64,000 nucleotides of DNA, taken from contig JAGBFG010000029.1 of assembly GCA_017936565.1 (NCBI GenBank), forward strand, positions 1 to 64,000, read 5' to 3'. This DNA is from Clostridia bacterium. GTDB taxonomy: Bacteria; Bacillota; Clostridia; Oscillospirales; CAG-272. Below, piece after piece: positions 1 through 7,792 of this stretch; within the stretch, counting starts at the first letter, position 1; each line of letters begins with the position of its first letter. The notes under the pieces are model-generated. The model saw only the letters and a program-made list of their open reading frames with translations. It did no database searches and was not told the origin of the DNA. A program made the translations under genes and the position numbers.

Positions 1-23
1 ACAGAGGCATTTTGCGTTATAAT

Positions 24-100
24 TGGCGACCCGGATGGGGCTCGAACCCACGACCTCTAGCGTGACAGGCTAGCGCTCTAACCAGCTGAGCTACCAGGCC
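24..100 (-). tRNA. tRNA-Asp (anticodon GTC)
   Basis: Read on the minus strand this folds as a full cloverleaf. The acceptor arm GGCCTGG pairs with CCGGGTC, followed by discriminator G and an encoded CCA. The anticodon stem CTAGC/GCTAG encloses the loop CTGTCAC, giving anticodon GTC (Asp). The T arm carries the expected GGTTCGAGCC core. It lies 27 nt downstream of tRNA-Val and is probably processed from the same transcript. Confidence 0.97.
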
Positions 101-127
101 ACAATTACAACGAACGCACTTTCGTGC

Positions 128-203
128 TGGTGGGAACAACAGGGCTCGAACCTATGACCCTCTGCTTGTAAGGCAGATGCTCTCCCAACTGAGCTATGCT
201 CCC
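128..203 (-). tRNA. tRNA-Val (anticodon TAC)
   Basis: Cloverleaf on the minus strand. The acceptor arm GGGAGCA pairs with TGTTCCC, then discriminator A and encoded CCA. The anticodon stem TCTGC/GCAGA encloses CTTACAA, giving anticodon TAC (Val). The strong promoter at 245-273 points at it, so the Val and Asp tRNAs form a small operon. Confidence 0.97.
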
Positions 204-244
204 ATTTGCGCGCTTTTAAGGCAATCTTGTCGGCGACGAATTGT

Positions 245-273
245 ATTATAGCAAAACAATTTGGTTTTGTCAA
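245..273 (-). promoter_or_regulatory. sigma-A promoter of the tRNA operon
   Basis: On the minus strand TTGACA (268-273) is followed by a 17-nt spacer and TATAAT (245-250), a perfect consensus promoter. It is about 40 nt upstream of tRNA-Val. Confidence 0.9.
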
Positions 274-315
274 TACCTTTTTTCAATTTTTTATAAAAAT
301 TTTTTTGAAATGCGT

Positions 316-789
316 TCAGCCGTCTGAAAAAGCGTCCTTTCTGCAAAGATTGATTGTTTTTTTGTTCAGCTTTTCCGCATATTTCATAGCTGTATAGGCG
401 CCGCCCTCGGTACGCTCTACGTAAACAATCACAAGATCAGCCCTTTCAACCATCCACCGATTTTTCAGGGTGATTGCTTTTTTGGGATGCGCACCATACA
501 CGCTTTCCGGAATGATAATGCTATCGTAATAATTTTCATAATATTCAAGCTTCGCTACTGTATACGGAAGAACCAAGGTTATATCGCTGTTTTCCTTCCC
601 GAACTCTTTTTGTGTCCGTTTGATAACCGATGCCGCGTGCTCGTCAAATTCGCCGTTACGCCCAACAAGAAAAGAAACAAAGGGCTTTGTTTCTAAAAGC
701 TCTTTGACAATCGGGGCGAGCTTTTCATTTAAGTGCCACAAGTCGTTTATTTCTCGATGCCCAAATAAAGAAACAGTAAAAACAGTCAT
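316..789 (-). CDS. SLOG-superfamily protein (YspA/DUF1273-like)
   Basis: A 157-aa soluble protein that opens with a Rossmann-like strand (TVFTVSLFGHR) and continues with VGRNGEFDEHAA, a later KNRWMVERADLVIVYV strand and then ERTEGGAYTAMKYAEK. This is the pattern of the small SLOG family related to YspA/YpsA/DUF1273, whose Rossmann-like pocket is thought to bind nucleotide-derived ligands. No enzymatic reaction can be assigned from the sequence. The start has GAGGG 7 nt upstream. It is transcribed divergently from an XRE regulator across a 150-bp region with repeated operator-like sites, which suggests that the regulator controls it. Such pairs are frequent in Clostridia chromosomes and mobile elements. 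The family call is by motif pattern; the role is unknown. Confidence 0.75.
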   Translation of the reverse strand: MTVFTVSLFGHREINDLWHLNEKLAPIVKELLETKPFVSFLVGRNGEFDEHAASVIKRTQKEFGKENSDITLVLPYTVAKLEYYENYYDSIIIPESVYGAHPKKAITLKNRWMVERADLVIVYVERTEGGAYTAMKYAEKLNKKTINLCRKDAFSDG

Positions 790-807
790 GACAAGCCCTC
801 ACATCAA

Positions 808-912
808 CTACTATAAGCACAAAAAAACAAAAAATGATACTTATAGTATATCACAGCGAGGAAAAAATATCAATAGTCTATGGCAATTTTGTTTGAATAC
901 TTATAGACTATA
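808..912. promoter_or_regulatory. candidate operator sites between SLOG gene and XRE regulator
   Basis: The heptamer CTTATAG occurs at 840-846 and 900-906, and its reverse complement CTATAAG at 811-817. In addition ATAGTCTAT (873-881) and ATAGACTAT (904-912) form an exact inverted repeat. In a 150-bp divergent intergenic region this arrangement looks like binding sites for the adjacent XRE protein (inference). Confidence 0.55.
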
Positions 913-939
913 TGTAGCATAGGGAAAGGTGGGGGAACG

Positions 940-1278
940 ATGAGTGAAATTGCAAAAATTTTAGGTCAGCGCATTAGAAATTATAGAACTGCCAAGCATT
1001 TGAGTCAAGAAAAGCTCGCGGAGCTTTCGGGGTGCCATCCTGCCTATATCGGTCAAATTGAGCGGGGCGAGAAGAACGCAACAATCGAGAGTATAGAAAA
1101 GATTGCCACGGCGTTGCGTGTTTCCTTGTCAAGACTATTTGAAAATCTTGGCGCCAAAGAGGACGGGGCGCTCAATATTCCGCTTGCATGCTACGAGCTT
1201 CTTTCGGCAAAGACGAAAGAGGAACAAGAACACGTTTACCGTATTTTGCTTGAAATAGACAAGTATAAGAAGAATTGA
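940..1278 (+). CDS. XRE-family transcriptional regulator
   Basis: A 112-aa DNA-binding protein. Residues about 8-65 are a classical Cro/C1 helix-turn-helix: GQRIRNYRTAKHLSQEKLAE, then a recognition helix ending in YIGQIERGEKN, and IESIEKIATAL. The C-terminal 45 residues are probably for dimerisation or a ligand. The start has GGGGGAACG directly upstream. It most likely represses its own promoter and the divergent SLOG gene through the CTTATAG repeats at 808-912. A related but broken XRE gene occurs at 59641-59969. Confidence 0.9.
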   Translation: MSEIAKILGQRIRNYRTAKHLSQEKLAELSGCHPAYIGQIERGEKNATIESIEKIATALRVSLSRLFENLGAKEDGALNIPLACYELLSAKTKEEQEHVYRILLEIDKYKKN

Positions 1279-1287
1279 TTGCTTTTG

Positions 1288-1318
1288 AAAGCTGTCCGTT
1301 GAGGACGGCTTTTTGCTT
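1288..1318 (+). terminator. intrinsic terminator after the XRE gene
   Basis: The 10-bp stem AAAGCTGTCC/GGACGGCTTT, with one G-U pair and loop GTTGA, is followed by a T-rich run. It sits 10 nt after the stop codon. Confidence 0.8.
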
Positions 1319-1365
1319 TTGCCGCTTGCTTGCCTTAGTCGCTTATGGTTTTTCTTTCTCGGTAC

Positions 1366-1394
1366 TTGACAGGGCTGGTAAAAAATGATAGAAT
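1366..1394 (+). promoter_or_regulatory. sigma-A promoter for the 209-aa gene
   Basis: TTGACA (1366-1371), a 17-nt spacer, TAGAAT (1389-1394). It leaves a leader of about 80 nt before the ATG at 1480, preceded by GGGAGGA. Confidence 0.85.
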
Positions 1395-1479
1395 ATAAAG
1401 GAAGAAAAAACACCCGTCTTTTGCGGTAAAGGAAGATGGGAAGTCGAGCGCACGCAAGCGGCAAAAGGGAGGACTTTTT

Positions 1480-2109
1480 ATGATAAAGGTTGAAAAAATC
1501 AGCGTGATGAATTTTGAAAACGCCATCAGGGGCGCAAGAAACCCCTTGAACAGCTGGGCGCGCTCGGACAGCTACTATGACGAAAAGGGAAATTACGTTC
1601 TCGGCGAGAACGATTTATCCTTGGCGATGCGCCTGGCAAAGGCGGGCAGCGACCACCGCAAGTTCTTGCGGCAGATTTTCGTTTCTATGGATATTACAGC
1701 TCCCCTTTATTGGTGGAAGGAGTTTGACACGTATAAGGTGGCAACGGTTGCCAATTCCACCAGCACGATGCACAAAATTCAAGCCAAGGCGTTTGAAAGA
1801 AGCGATTTTTCGTGTGACAGGCTGACAGAGGACGCGCTTTGCTGTCTTGACGGCGTTATCGCCTTTTTGGAAAAGGAGCGCCTGGCATTCCTCGAAACAA
1901 ACGACAGAAGCCATTGGCACAATATGATTCAGCTGTTGCCTTCCAGCTTCAACCAGCTGCGCACGGTAACGATGAATTACGAAACCCTCATCAATATATA
2001 CTATGCAAGACGCTCTCATAAGCTCGCCGAATGGCACACCCTTTGTGACGCCATTATGTCCTTGCCCTATGCGGAGCAGCTGATTAAGGTGAAGGAAGAA
2101 AACAAGTAA
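1480..2109 (+). CDS. uncharacterised 209-aa protein, possibly ThyX-like
   Basis: A soluble 209-aa protein with no signal peptide or membrane segment. I do not recognise a proven function. It carries blocks that look strongly conserved: FENAIRGARNPLNSW, GSDHRKFLRQIFVSMDI, APLYWWKEFDTYK, STSTMHK and LPSSFNQLRTVTMNY. I recall near-identical blocks in clostridial and phage proteins. The part HRKFLRQI...APLYWW...STSTMH is faintly reminiscent of the flavin-dependent thymidylate synthase (ThyX) fold, but the ThyX signature RHRxxSxxExSxRY is not present, so activity should not be assumed. It has a strong own promoter (1366-1394), a good ribosome binding site (GGGAGGA) and its own terminator (2172-2200), so it is monocistronic. 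Confidence 0.6.
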   Translation: MIKVEKISVMNFENAIRGARNPLNSWARSDSYYDEKGNYVLGENDLSLAMRLAKAGSDHRKFLRQIFVSMDITAPLYWWKEFDTYKVATVANSTSTMHKIQAKAFERSDFSCDRLTEDALCCLDGVIAFLEKERLAFLETNDRSHWHNMIQLLPSSFNQLRTVTMNYETLINIYYARRSHKLAEWHTLCDAIMSLPYAEQLIKVKEENK

Positions 2110-2171
2110 CGGCAAGCGCGGCTTAAATTAAGCCCGAGAGAGCATAAAAGCCCCCGACAGTTTTATACAAG

Positions 2172-2200
2172 AGCGTTCCTTGGTGAAAAGGAGCGCTTTT
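2172..2200 (+). terminator. intrinsic terminator after the 209-aa gene
   Basis: The 10-bp stem AGCGTTCCTT/AAGGAGCGCT ends in TTTT. It insulates the gene from pth. Confidence 0.75.
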
Positions 2201-2264
2201 CGGGCGTTATAACGTAAAAAACCCTTTCAAAAGGGAGTAAGCATTATATAGATTGGAGCATAAA

Positions 2265-2894
2265 ATGGCAAACATTTTCGATTTGTTTCGGACGATTGGC
2301 TCTTCCCAAAGCACCGCTTCCCCTGTTTCGTGGCTGGTGGTGGGGCTTGGCAATCCCGGGAAGGAGTATGAAAGCACAAGGCACAACGCGGGCTTTATGG
2401 CTATTGACGCCATCGCCGCCAAGGCAGGTGCTGATGTGACGCGCTTGAAGGACAAGGCGCTCGTAGGCGAGGCATCCTTGGGAGAGACGCGCGTTTTGCT
2501 CGTCAAACCCCAGACCTATATGAATTTATCGGGTGAGGCGGTTGCCGCCGCTGCGTCCTTTTATAAAATTCCCCCGGAGCGCGTCTTGGTTTTGTGCGAT
2601 GACGTGAGCTTTGACGTTGGGTTTTTGCGTTTCCGCAAAAAAGGAAGCGCGGGGGGGCATAACGGGCTCAAAAGCATCATTGGGTGTCTCGGCTCGGACG
2701 CCTTTGTGCGCTTGAAAATTGGCGTCGGGCAAAAGCCTGCGGGCTTTGATATGGCGGACTTTGTGCTGAGCCGCTTCGGCAAGGAAGAGGCAGAGTGCTT
2801 AAAGAATGCCGCCACCCTTGCAGCAGAGGCAGTCACTCTTTGGGTAAACGGCAAGGAGAACGAGGCGCTTAACTTGATTTCTGCAAAAAAATAA
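2265..2894 (+). CDS. pth: peptidyl-tRNA hydrolase
   Basis: This enzyme cleaves the ester bond of peptidyl-tRNAs released prematurely from ribosomes, recycling tRNA in the cytoplasm. The 209-aa product has the family core WLVVGLGNPGKEYESTRHNAG (catalytic-type Asn at about 30 and His at about 40), KPQTYMNLSGEAV, LCDDVSFDVG and KKGSAGGHNGLKSI. I start at ATG 2265, with GGAG 6 nt upstream, rather than the in-frame TTG at 2253. About 20 residues precede the usual Pth N-terminus (MANIFDLF...), a mild extension. It heads the conserved Firmicutes order pth-mfd-foldase. A short palindrome (TGCAAAC/GTTTGCA, 2895-2912) separates it from mfd but lacks a T-tract. Confidence 0.96.
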   Translation: MANIFDLFRTIGSSQSTASPVSWLVVGLGNPGKEYESTRHNAGFMAIDAIAAKAGADVTRLKDKALVGEASLGETRVLLVKPQTYMNLSGEAVAAAASFYKIPPERVLVLCDDVSFDVGFLRFRKKGSAGGHNGLKSIIGCLGSDAFVRLKIGVGQKPAGFDMADFVLSRFGKEEAECLKNAATLAAEAVTLWVNGKENEALNLISAKK

Positions 2895-2961
2895 TGCAAA
2901 CAAATGTTTGCAATTCGACAAAAGATAAAGAATATCCCGATTTTTCGGGGAAGGAGAGGCT

Positions 2962-5900
2962 TTGAGAGCGATAACGAATGCCATTACGGCAGACAGAGAA
3001 TTTTATCAGGCGAAAATAGCGCTTTTAGAGCAATGCCGCGTAAACAAGCCCCTGCCCCTTGTGGTAAACGGGCTCTCCGATGGCGCGAAGGATGCTTTTT
3101 TGGCAGAGATGTTGCGCGAGGTGGGCAAGGAAAGAGCCCTTCCTTCCTTGCTTTTGGTTTCTGAGGAAGGCGAGGCTTGCCGCCTTACCTCTTTTTTGCA
3201 GTGTGAAGGGATAGCGGCGGCGTATTATCCTGCCAAGGACTACGTGCTTTTGAACATTTCCGCCTCTCGCGACACGGAAAGAGAGCGGCTTTCTATCCTT
3301 AACCGCTTGCAAAGGGGAGAGCCCATAGTGGTGGTGACGACACCCTATGCCGCGCTTCAGCTGACGATGCCGCCTTCTCTTTTGGAAGAGCTTTCTCTCT
3401 CTTTGGAGCCGGGGGCTGTTTTTGAGCCCGAGGAGCTGGCAAGACGCTTGACACAGATGGGCTTTGTCCGTGTGGACGCGGTGGAAGCGGTGGGGCAGTT
3501 TGCCAAGCGCGGCGGAATTTTAGACGTTTTCGCGGCTATCGCGGAAAAACCCGTCAGGATTGAGTTTTTTGACAACGAGATAGACAGGCTGGGCTATTTT
3601 GAGCCGATTTCTCAAAGAATGGAAGCCGCTTGCTCTTCCTTGCAGATTTTTCCCGCTATGGAAGTTCTTGTGGACGGGGAAGGACGGGAGAAGCTATACA
3701 AGGCGCACGCCACGCTCTTAGCGCAAAAGGAAAAGCAGACGCCCCAAGAGAAGCCCTCTTCCTCTAAAAAAAGAAAGGGGAAGGGCGAGCAAGAGGAAGC
3801 CGAGGATGCGCTTGCTCTTTTGCAGGAAAACGCCGCCCGCGAAGCACACTTAGCGCTCAAAAACGAAGTAAACGCAATAGAAAACGGGCTGCCCGTCTTG
3901 TTCAAGGACAGGTATATTTCCTTGCTCTATTCGCAAAGGGATACCCTTTTTTCTTATTTTGGGAACAGAACGGCTGTCTTTGTTCTGACAGACAGCGGTA
4001 TGAAGGAAAGATGCGCTTCTCACCAAGCGCTTTTAGCCGAGAGCGGAACAGAATTGGTGGAAAAGGGCTTTTTGCCCGCGCGGTATAACTGCTTTTTTGA
4101 GGATTACAGTAGGGTAGAGTCCTTTTTAGAGGAAAACGTTGGCGTTTTTCTGACGAGCTTCGGTCATTCCTATAACGGACGCGCCGCGGGGATTTTCGGA
4201 TTTCGCACCAGACGCACCGTTTCCTATTTTGAGAAGCCACTGCTGTTAAAGGATGACATCAAGTCCTTCATCAAGGGACTTTATCGGGTGGTTATTTTAA
4301 CGGAAAACGACACGGAAGCGGAAAATCTTTCGTGTCTTTTAGAGGACGACTCTCTTTCGGTTTTGCGATTGTCGCCGAACGAGCCCATTGATTTTTCTCT
4401 GCTTGACGGGGGAAGGGGAAGAGCGACGGTTGGCGTTATGGCGGGAAGCTTCCTGTGCGGCTTTGAGCTGATGGTTCCCAAAATCGCTCTGCTTTCCACC
4501 CTGCCCGACGAGTCGGCTCGCCGCCGTCAGCGCCGAAGAGAGAGAAAGCTTTCAAGACGCCCCGCGGGTGAGAAAATTATGTCCTACGCCGACCTTTCTG
4601 CAGGAGATTACGTGGTCCATACGGTGCACGGCATCGGCATTTTTGAGGGAATGGAGCAGATAACCACCGACGGCGTCACAAAGGACTACATTACCTTGCG
4701 GTATGCGGGAACGGATAAGCTGTTTTTGCCTGCTGACAGGCTGGAAATGGTCGCCAAATACATTGGCGCGAAGAATGAGGATGGAACTGTAAAGCTCTCA
4801 AAGCTTGGCGGAACGGACTGGCAAAGGGCAAAAAGCCGCGCCAAAGCCTCTGCCAAGGATATGGCGAAGGAATTGGTTGCCCTCTATGCCGCGCGCCAGA
4901 GAAAGCCTGGGTACGCCTTCCCGCCCGAGAGCGATTTGGAGAGGGAATTTGCCGACTCCTTTGAGTTTGAGGAAACAGAGCCGCAGCTTCTCGCCATTTC
5001 GGAAATCATGGGGGATATGACAAGACCCGTTCCGATGGACAGACTTCTTTGCGGAGACGTTGGCTTTGGCAAGACAGAGGTTGCCTTCCGCGCGGCGTTC
5101 AAGGCGATTGCCGCAGGCAAGCAGGCGGCAATTTTAGTACCGACCACTATTTTGGCTATGCAGCATTATCAGACCGCCCTTTCCCGTATGAGAGGGTATG
5201 CGGTAAACGTTGAAATGCTTTCCCGCTTGCGCACCCCGAAGGAGCAGCAGGCAATTTTGCGCCGCTTGGCAAGGGGCGAGGTGGACTTAATTGTAGGAAC
5301 GCACGCGCTGCTTTCCAAAAACGTTGTCTTTAAGGACTTGGGGCTGCTTATCGTTGACGAGGAGCAGCGCTTCGGCGTCGGACAAAAGGAAAAATTAAAG
5401 AGTATGGCGGAAAACGTGGATGTGTTGACTTTAACGGCAACCCCCATCCCCCGCACCTTAAATATGGCTATGAGCGGCATACGGGATATGTCTATTTTGG
5501 ACGAAGCCCCCGCCGACAGACACCCTGTGCAGACCTACGTATTGGAGCACGATGATTTTGTCATCGAAGAGGCGGTTCGCAAGGAATTGACAAGAGGCGG
5601 TCAGGTGCTGTATCTTTACAACCGTGTGGAAAGCATGGCGCGACCTGCCGCAAGGCTCGCCTCTGCCTTTCCCGAGGCGCGTATCGCAACGGCGCACGGC
5701 AAGATGGACAAAGAGGAATTAGAGGACATCTGGCAGGCGCTGGTTCACGGGGATTTGGATATTGTGATTTGCACCACCATCATTGAAACAGGGGTGGACC
5801 TGCCAAACGCAAACACCTTAATTATTGAGGACGCTGACCGTATGGGGCTTTCCCAGCTGCATCAGATTCGCGGACGCGTGGGGCGATCGGGCAGGCAGGC

Positions 5901-6615
5901 GTATGCGTATTTCACCTACCGCCGCGGCAAAGCGCTCACCGAGATTGCAGAGAAGCGGCTGAAAGCCATCAAGGAGTATGCCGCCTTTGGTGCGGGCTTC
6001 AAGATTGCTCTGCGCGATTTGGAAATCAGGGGAGCGGGAAATCTTCTTGGCGCGGAGCAGCATGGGCATATTGACTCGGTGGGGTATGATTTGTATGTGA
6101 AAATTTTGAGCGAGGCTATTCTCGAAGAAAAGGGAGAGCTGCCGCCCCCCGCCTTTGAGGCGCAAATTGAAATCGGGGCAGACGCCAATATACCAATGCA
6201 CTACATTGAAGCCTCGGCGCAGAGAATGGAAATGTACAAGAAAATTTCTCTCATTCGCAACAGCGAGGATATGAGAGATGTGCTGGATGAATTTTGTGAC
6301 CGCTTCGGTGAGCCGCCTCGCCCCGTTGTCAGACTTTTGGAGATAGCAACGGCAAGAGCCTTGGCTTCCTTCTACAAAATATCCAAAATTGAAAGGAAGG
6401 ACGGCGTGCTTCGGTTTTTGCCCACAGCCTTTGACTTTTCGATATGGAGCGCGCTGTTTGCAAGCCATCCGAAAATGCGCTTTATCGCATCGGCGGCTAA
6501 TCCCGTGATAACCTATCCCTTGGGCAAGGGAGAGGATGCGGCTCATATGTCCTTGCTTTTGATGGAAGAATACGACAAGGCGGCAAAGGAGCCCTTTGAC
6601 GAACCAAAGAATTGA
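2962..6615 (+). CDS. mfd: transcription-repair coupling factor Mfd
   Basis: Mfd is a DNA translocase that displaces RNA polymerase stalled at lesions and recruits UvrA. The 1217-aa product has all expected parts: a UvrB-like N-terminal module, the RNA polymerase-interacting domain (about 565-640, starting SYADLSAGDYVVHTVHGIG), an SF2 motor with Walker A GDVGFGKTE near 698, DEEQ near 799, TATPIPRTL, and QIRGRVGRSG near 970, and a C-terminal TRCF domain. It is slightly longer than usual because of a Lys/Glu-rich insert at about 258-285. The start is TTG at 2962 behind AAGGAG. A small hairpin CCCGA/TCGGG (2937-2950) sits directly before the ribosome binding site and could modulate initiation. 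Confidence 0.97.
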   Translation: MRAITNAITADREFYQAKIALLEQCRVNKPLPLVVNGLSDGAKDAFLAEMLREVGKERALPSLLLVSEEGEACRLTSFLQCEGIAAAYYPAKDYVLLNISASRDTERERLSILNRLQRGEPIVVVTTPYAALQLTMPPSLLEELSLSLEPGAVFEPEELARRLTQMGFVRVDAVEAVGQFAKRGGILDVFAAIAEKPVRIEFFDNEIDRLGYFEPISQRMEAACSSLQIFPAMEVLVDGEGREKLYKAHATLLAQKEKQTPQEKPSSSKKRKGKGEQEEAEDALALLQENAAREAHLALKNEVNAIENGLPVLFKDRYISLLYSQRDTLFSYFGNRTAVFVLTDSGMKERCASHQALLAESGTELVEKGFLPARYNCFFEDYSRVESFLEENVGVFLTSFGHSYNGRAAGIFGFRTRRTVSYFEKPLLLKDDIKSFIKGLYRVVILTENDTEAENLSCLLEDDSLSVLRLSPNEPIDFSLLDGGRGRATVGVMAGSFLCGFELMVPKIALLSTLPDESARRRQRRRERKLSRRPAGEKIMSYADLSAGDYVVHTVHGIGIFEGMEQITTDGVTKDYITLRYAGTDKLFLPADRLEMVAKYIGAKNEDGTVKLSKLGGTDWQRAKSRAKASAKDMAKELVALYAARQRKPGYAFPPESDLEREFADSFEFEETEPQLLAISEIMGDMTRPVPMDRLLCGDVGFGKTEVAFRAAFKAIAAGKQAAILVPTTILAMQHYQTALSRMRGYAVNVEMLSRLRTPKEQQAILRRLARGEVDLIVGTHALLSKNVVFKDLGLLIVDEEQRFGVGQKEKLKSMAENVDVLTLTATPIPRTLNMAMSGIRDMSILDEAPADRHPVQTYVLEHDDFVIEEAVRKELTRGGQVLYLYNRVESMARPAARLASAFPEARIATAHGKMDKEELEDIWQALVHGDLDIVICTTIIETGVDLPNANTLIIEDADRMGLSQLHQIRGRVGRSGRQAYAYFTYRRGKALTEIAEKRLKAIKEYAAFGAGFKIALRDLEIRGAGNLLGAEQHGHIDSVGYDLYVKILSEAILEEKGELPPPAFEAQIEIGADANIPMHYIEASAQRMEMYKKISLIRNSEDMRDVLDEFCDRFGEPPRPVVRLLEIATARALASFYKISKIERKDGVLRFLPTAFDFSIWSALFASHPKMRFIASAANPVITYPLGKGEDAAHMSLLLMEEYDKAAKEPFDEPKN

Positions 6616-6676
6616 GGGGAAGCGGGCTTTTGATGAAAAAGGACGCAAAAATCGCTTGAAAAGAAAGAGAAAGAAT

Positions 6677-7774
6677 ATGAAAAAAAGTGTTTCCTTGAAA
6701 ATGAATAAAAAAAGATGGGTGCTGGCGGCGGTGGCTCTTGTGCTTGCCTTGGCGCTCTTGACGCTGGCTCTTGTGCTCGTCCTGCGCCCACCCGTGGTAT
6801 ATTCCTTTGAGGGCGTATCGGTCAGACAGCCCGCTTACGACTATTGGGTCGCCTGCTATAAATACGCGTATCTTGTCAGCCAAAAGGATTTGCGGATTGA
6901 GGACACGTATTACGGCTGGCAGCAAAAGGATGAGACGGGGCAAACCTATCAGGAGCTGTTCCAAAAGGAGATTGAGGGGGCGATTTTCCGCCGCCTTGTT
7001 GCCGCGGCCTTGTTTGACAAGGAAGGGCATACGCTCCCCACTGCCGATTATCAGGCGGTCAAGGATATCATAGAGGGCTTTGCCTATTATGACGACGAAG
7101 AGCCCTTGAAGGACTTAAAGGAGCAATATGGGGTCACCAAGCGCCAGATTACCCAGATAGGTGTTTGGGAAATCAAATACAGAGCCTATCGGTATGCGCT
7201 CTTTGGCGATGACCTTTCGGGTGTTTATGACGACGAATATAAGGATATTTGCCAAAAGCGGTATGAAGAAACCTGCTCGCGCGTCAAGGTGATTTATATT
7301 CCCTATACAGAGGACGAGGAGCTGGCGGCAATGGAAAACGCCTTTGCCGATGAGGACCTGACGGAAGAAACCTTTATAGAGCTTTCGAACACCTATAACC
7401 ATTTGCCTATCACCACCGAAAAATATCCCAACGGCTATTATTTCTGCTCTGCCTTGGAAAATCCCACACAGGGGTTTGATAACGGCTTGCAGGCGGCGAT
7501 TGCGGAGCTTAAAGAGGTTGGCGACTTTGCTACAGCCGAAAACGAAAGCAAAACGGGGCGCTGGTTTGTATACCGCTGCTCCTTGCAGGAAAACGGCTAC
7601 AAGGAAAACGACATTCCCGGTTTTGCCACTATGCTGGCAGACGAGATTTATTATCAAATCCTGAACAAAGAGATTAGCAAGATTATAGAGGGTAAGGGCA
7701 CGCCCTTGGGGCTTTTGTCCGACGTTGCGACCTGCCGCGAATACAATCTGGTTTGGGAGATTGTCAACAAGTAA
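6677..7774 (+). CDS. membrane-anchored PrsA/SurA-like foldase (parvulin-type architecture)
   Basis: A 365-aa protein with a basic N-terminus and one membrane segment (about residues 14-36). The rest is outside the membrane and rich in Tyr, Glu and Lys. The layout (N-terminal helices, a central region beginning RVKVIYIPYTEDEEL, then helical C-terminal parts) and the position right after mfd match the PrsA/SurA-type foldases that often follow mfd in Clostridia. I see no clear complete PpiC active-site pattern, so it may be a non-catalytic chaperone. I chose ATG 6677 because the longer frame from 6596 overlaps mfd and has no ribosome binding site. It is cotranscribed with mfd (61-nt gap) and comM (18-nt gap). 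Confidence 0.7.
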   Translation: MKKSVSLKMNKKRWVLAAVALVLALALLTLALVLVLRPPVVYSFEGVSVRQPAYDYWVACYKYAYLVSQKDLRIEDTYYGWQQKDETGQTYQELFQKEIEGAIFRRLVAAALFDKEGHTLPTADYQAVKDIIEGFAYYDDEEPLKDLKEQYGVTKRQITQIGVWEIKYRAYRYALFGDDLSGVYDDEYKDICQKRYEETCSRVKVIYIPYTEDEELAAMENAFADEDLTEETFIELSNTYNHLPITTEKYPNGYYFCSALENPTQGFDNGLQAAIAELKEVGDFATAENESKTGRWFVYRCSLQENGYKENDIPGFATMLADEIYYQILNKEISKIIEGKGTPLGLLSDVATCREYNLVWEIVNK

Positions 7775-7792
7775 AACAGCAAGGAGAAGCAA

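Noticed and set aside
1480..2109. Calling the gene thyX
   Set aside because: The RHRxxSxxExSxRY motif is absent, so a functional name would be unsupported.
2914..2920. Spo0A-box-like TTCGACA upstream of mfd (and TGTCGAA at about 30083)
   Set aside because: A 7-mer is expected by chance in 64 kb, and neither place has other support for sporulation control.
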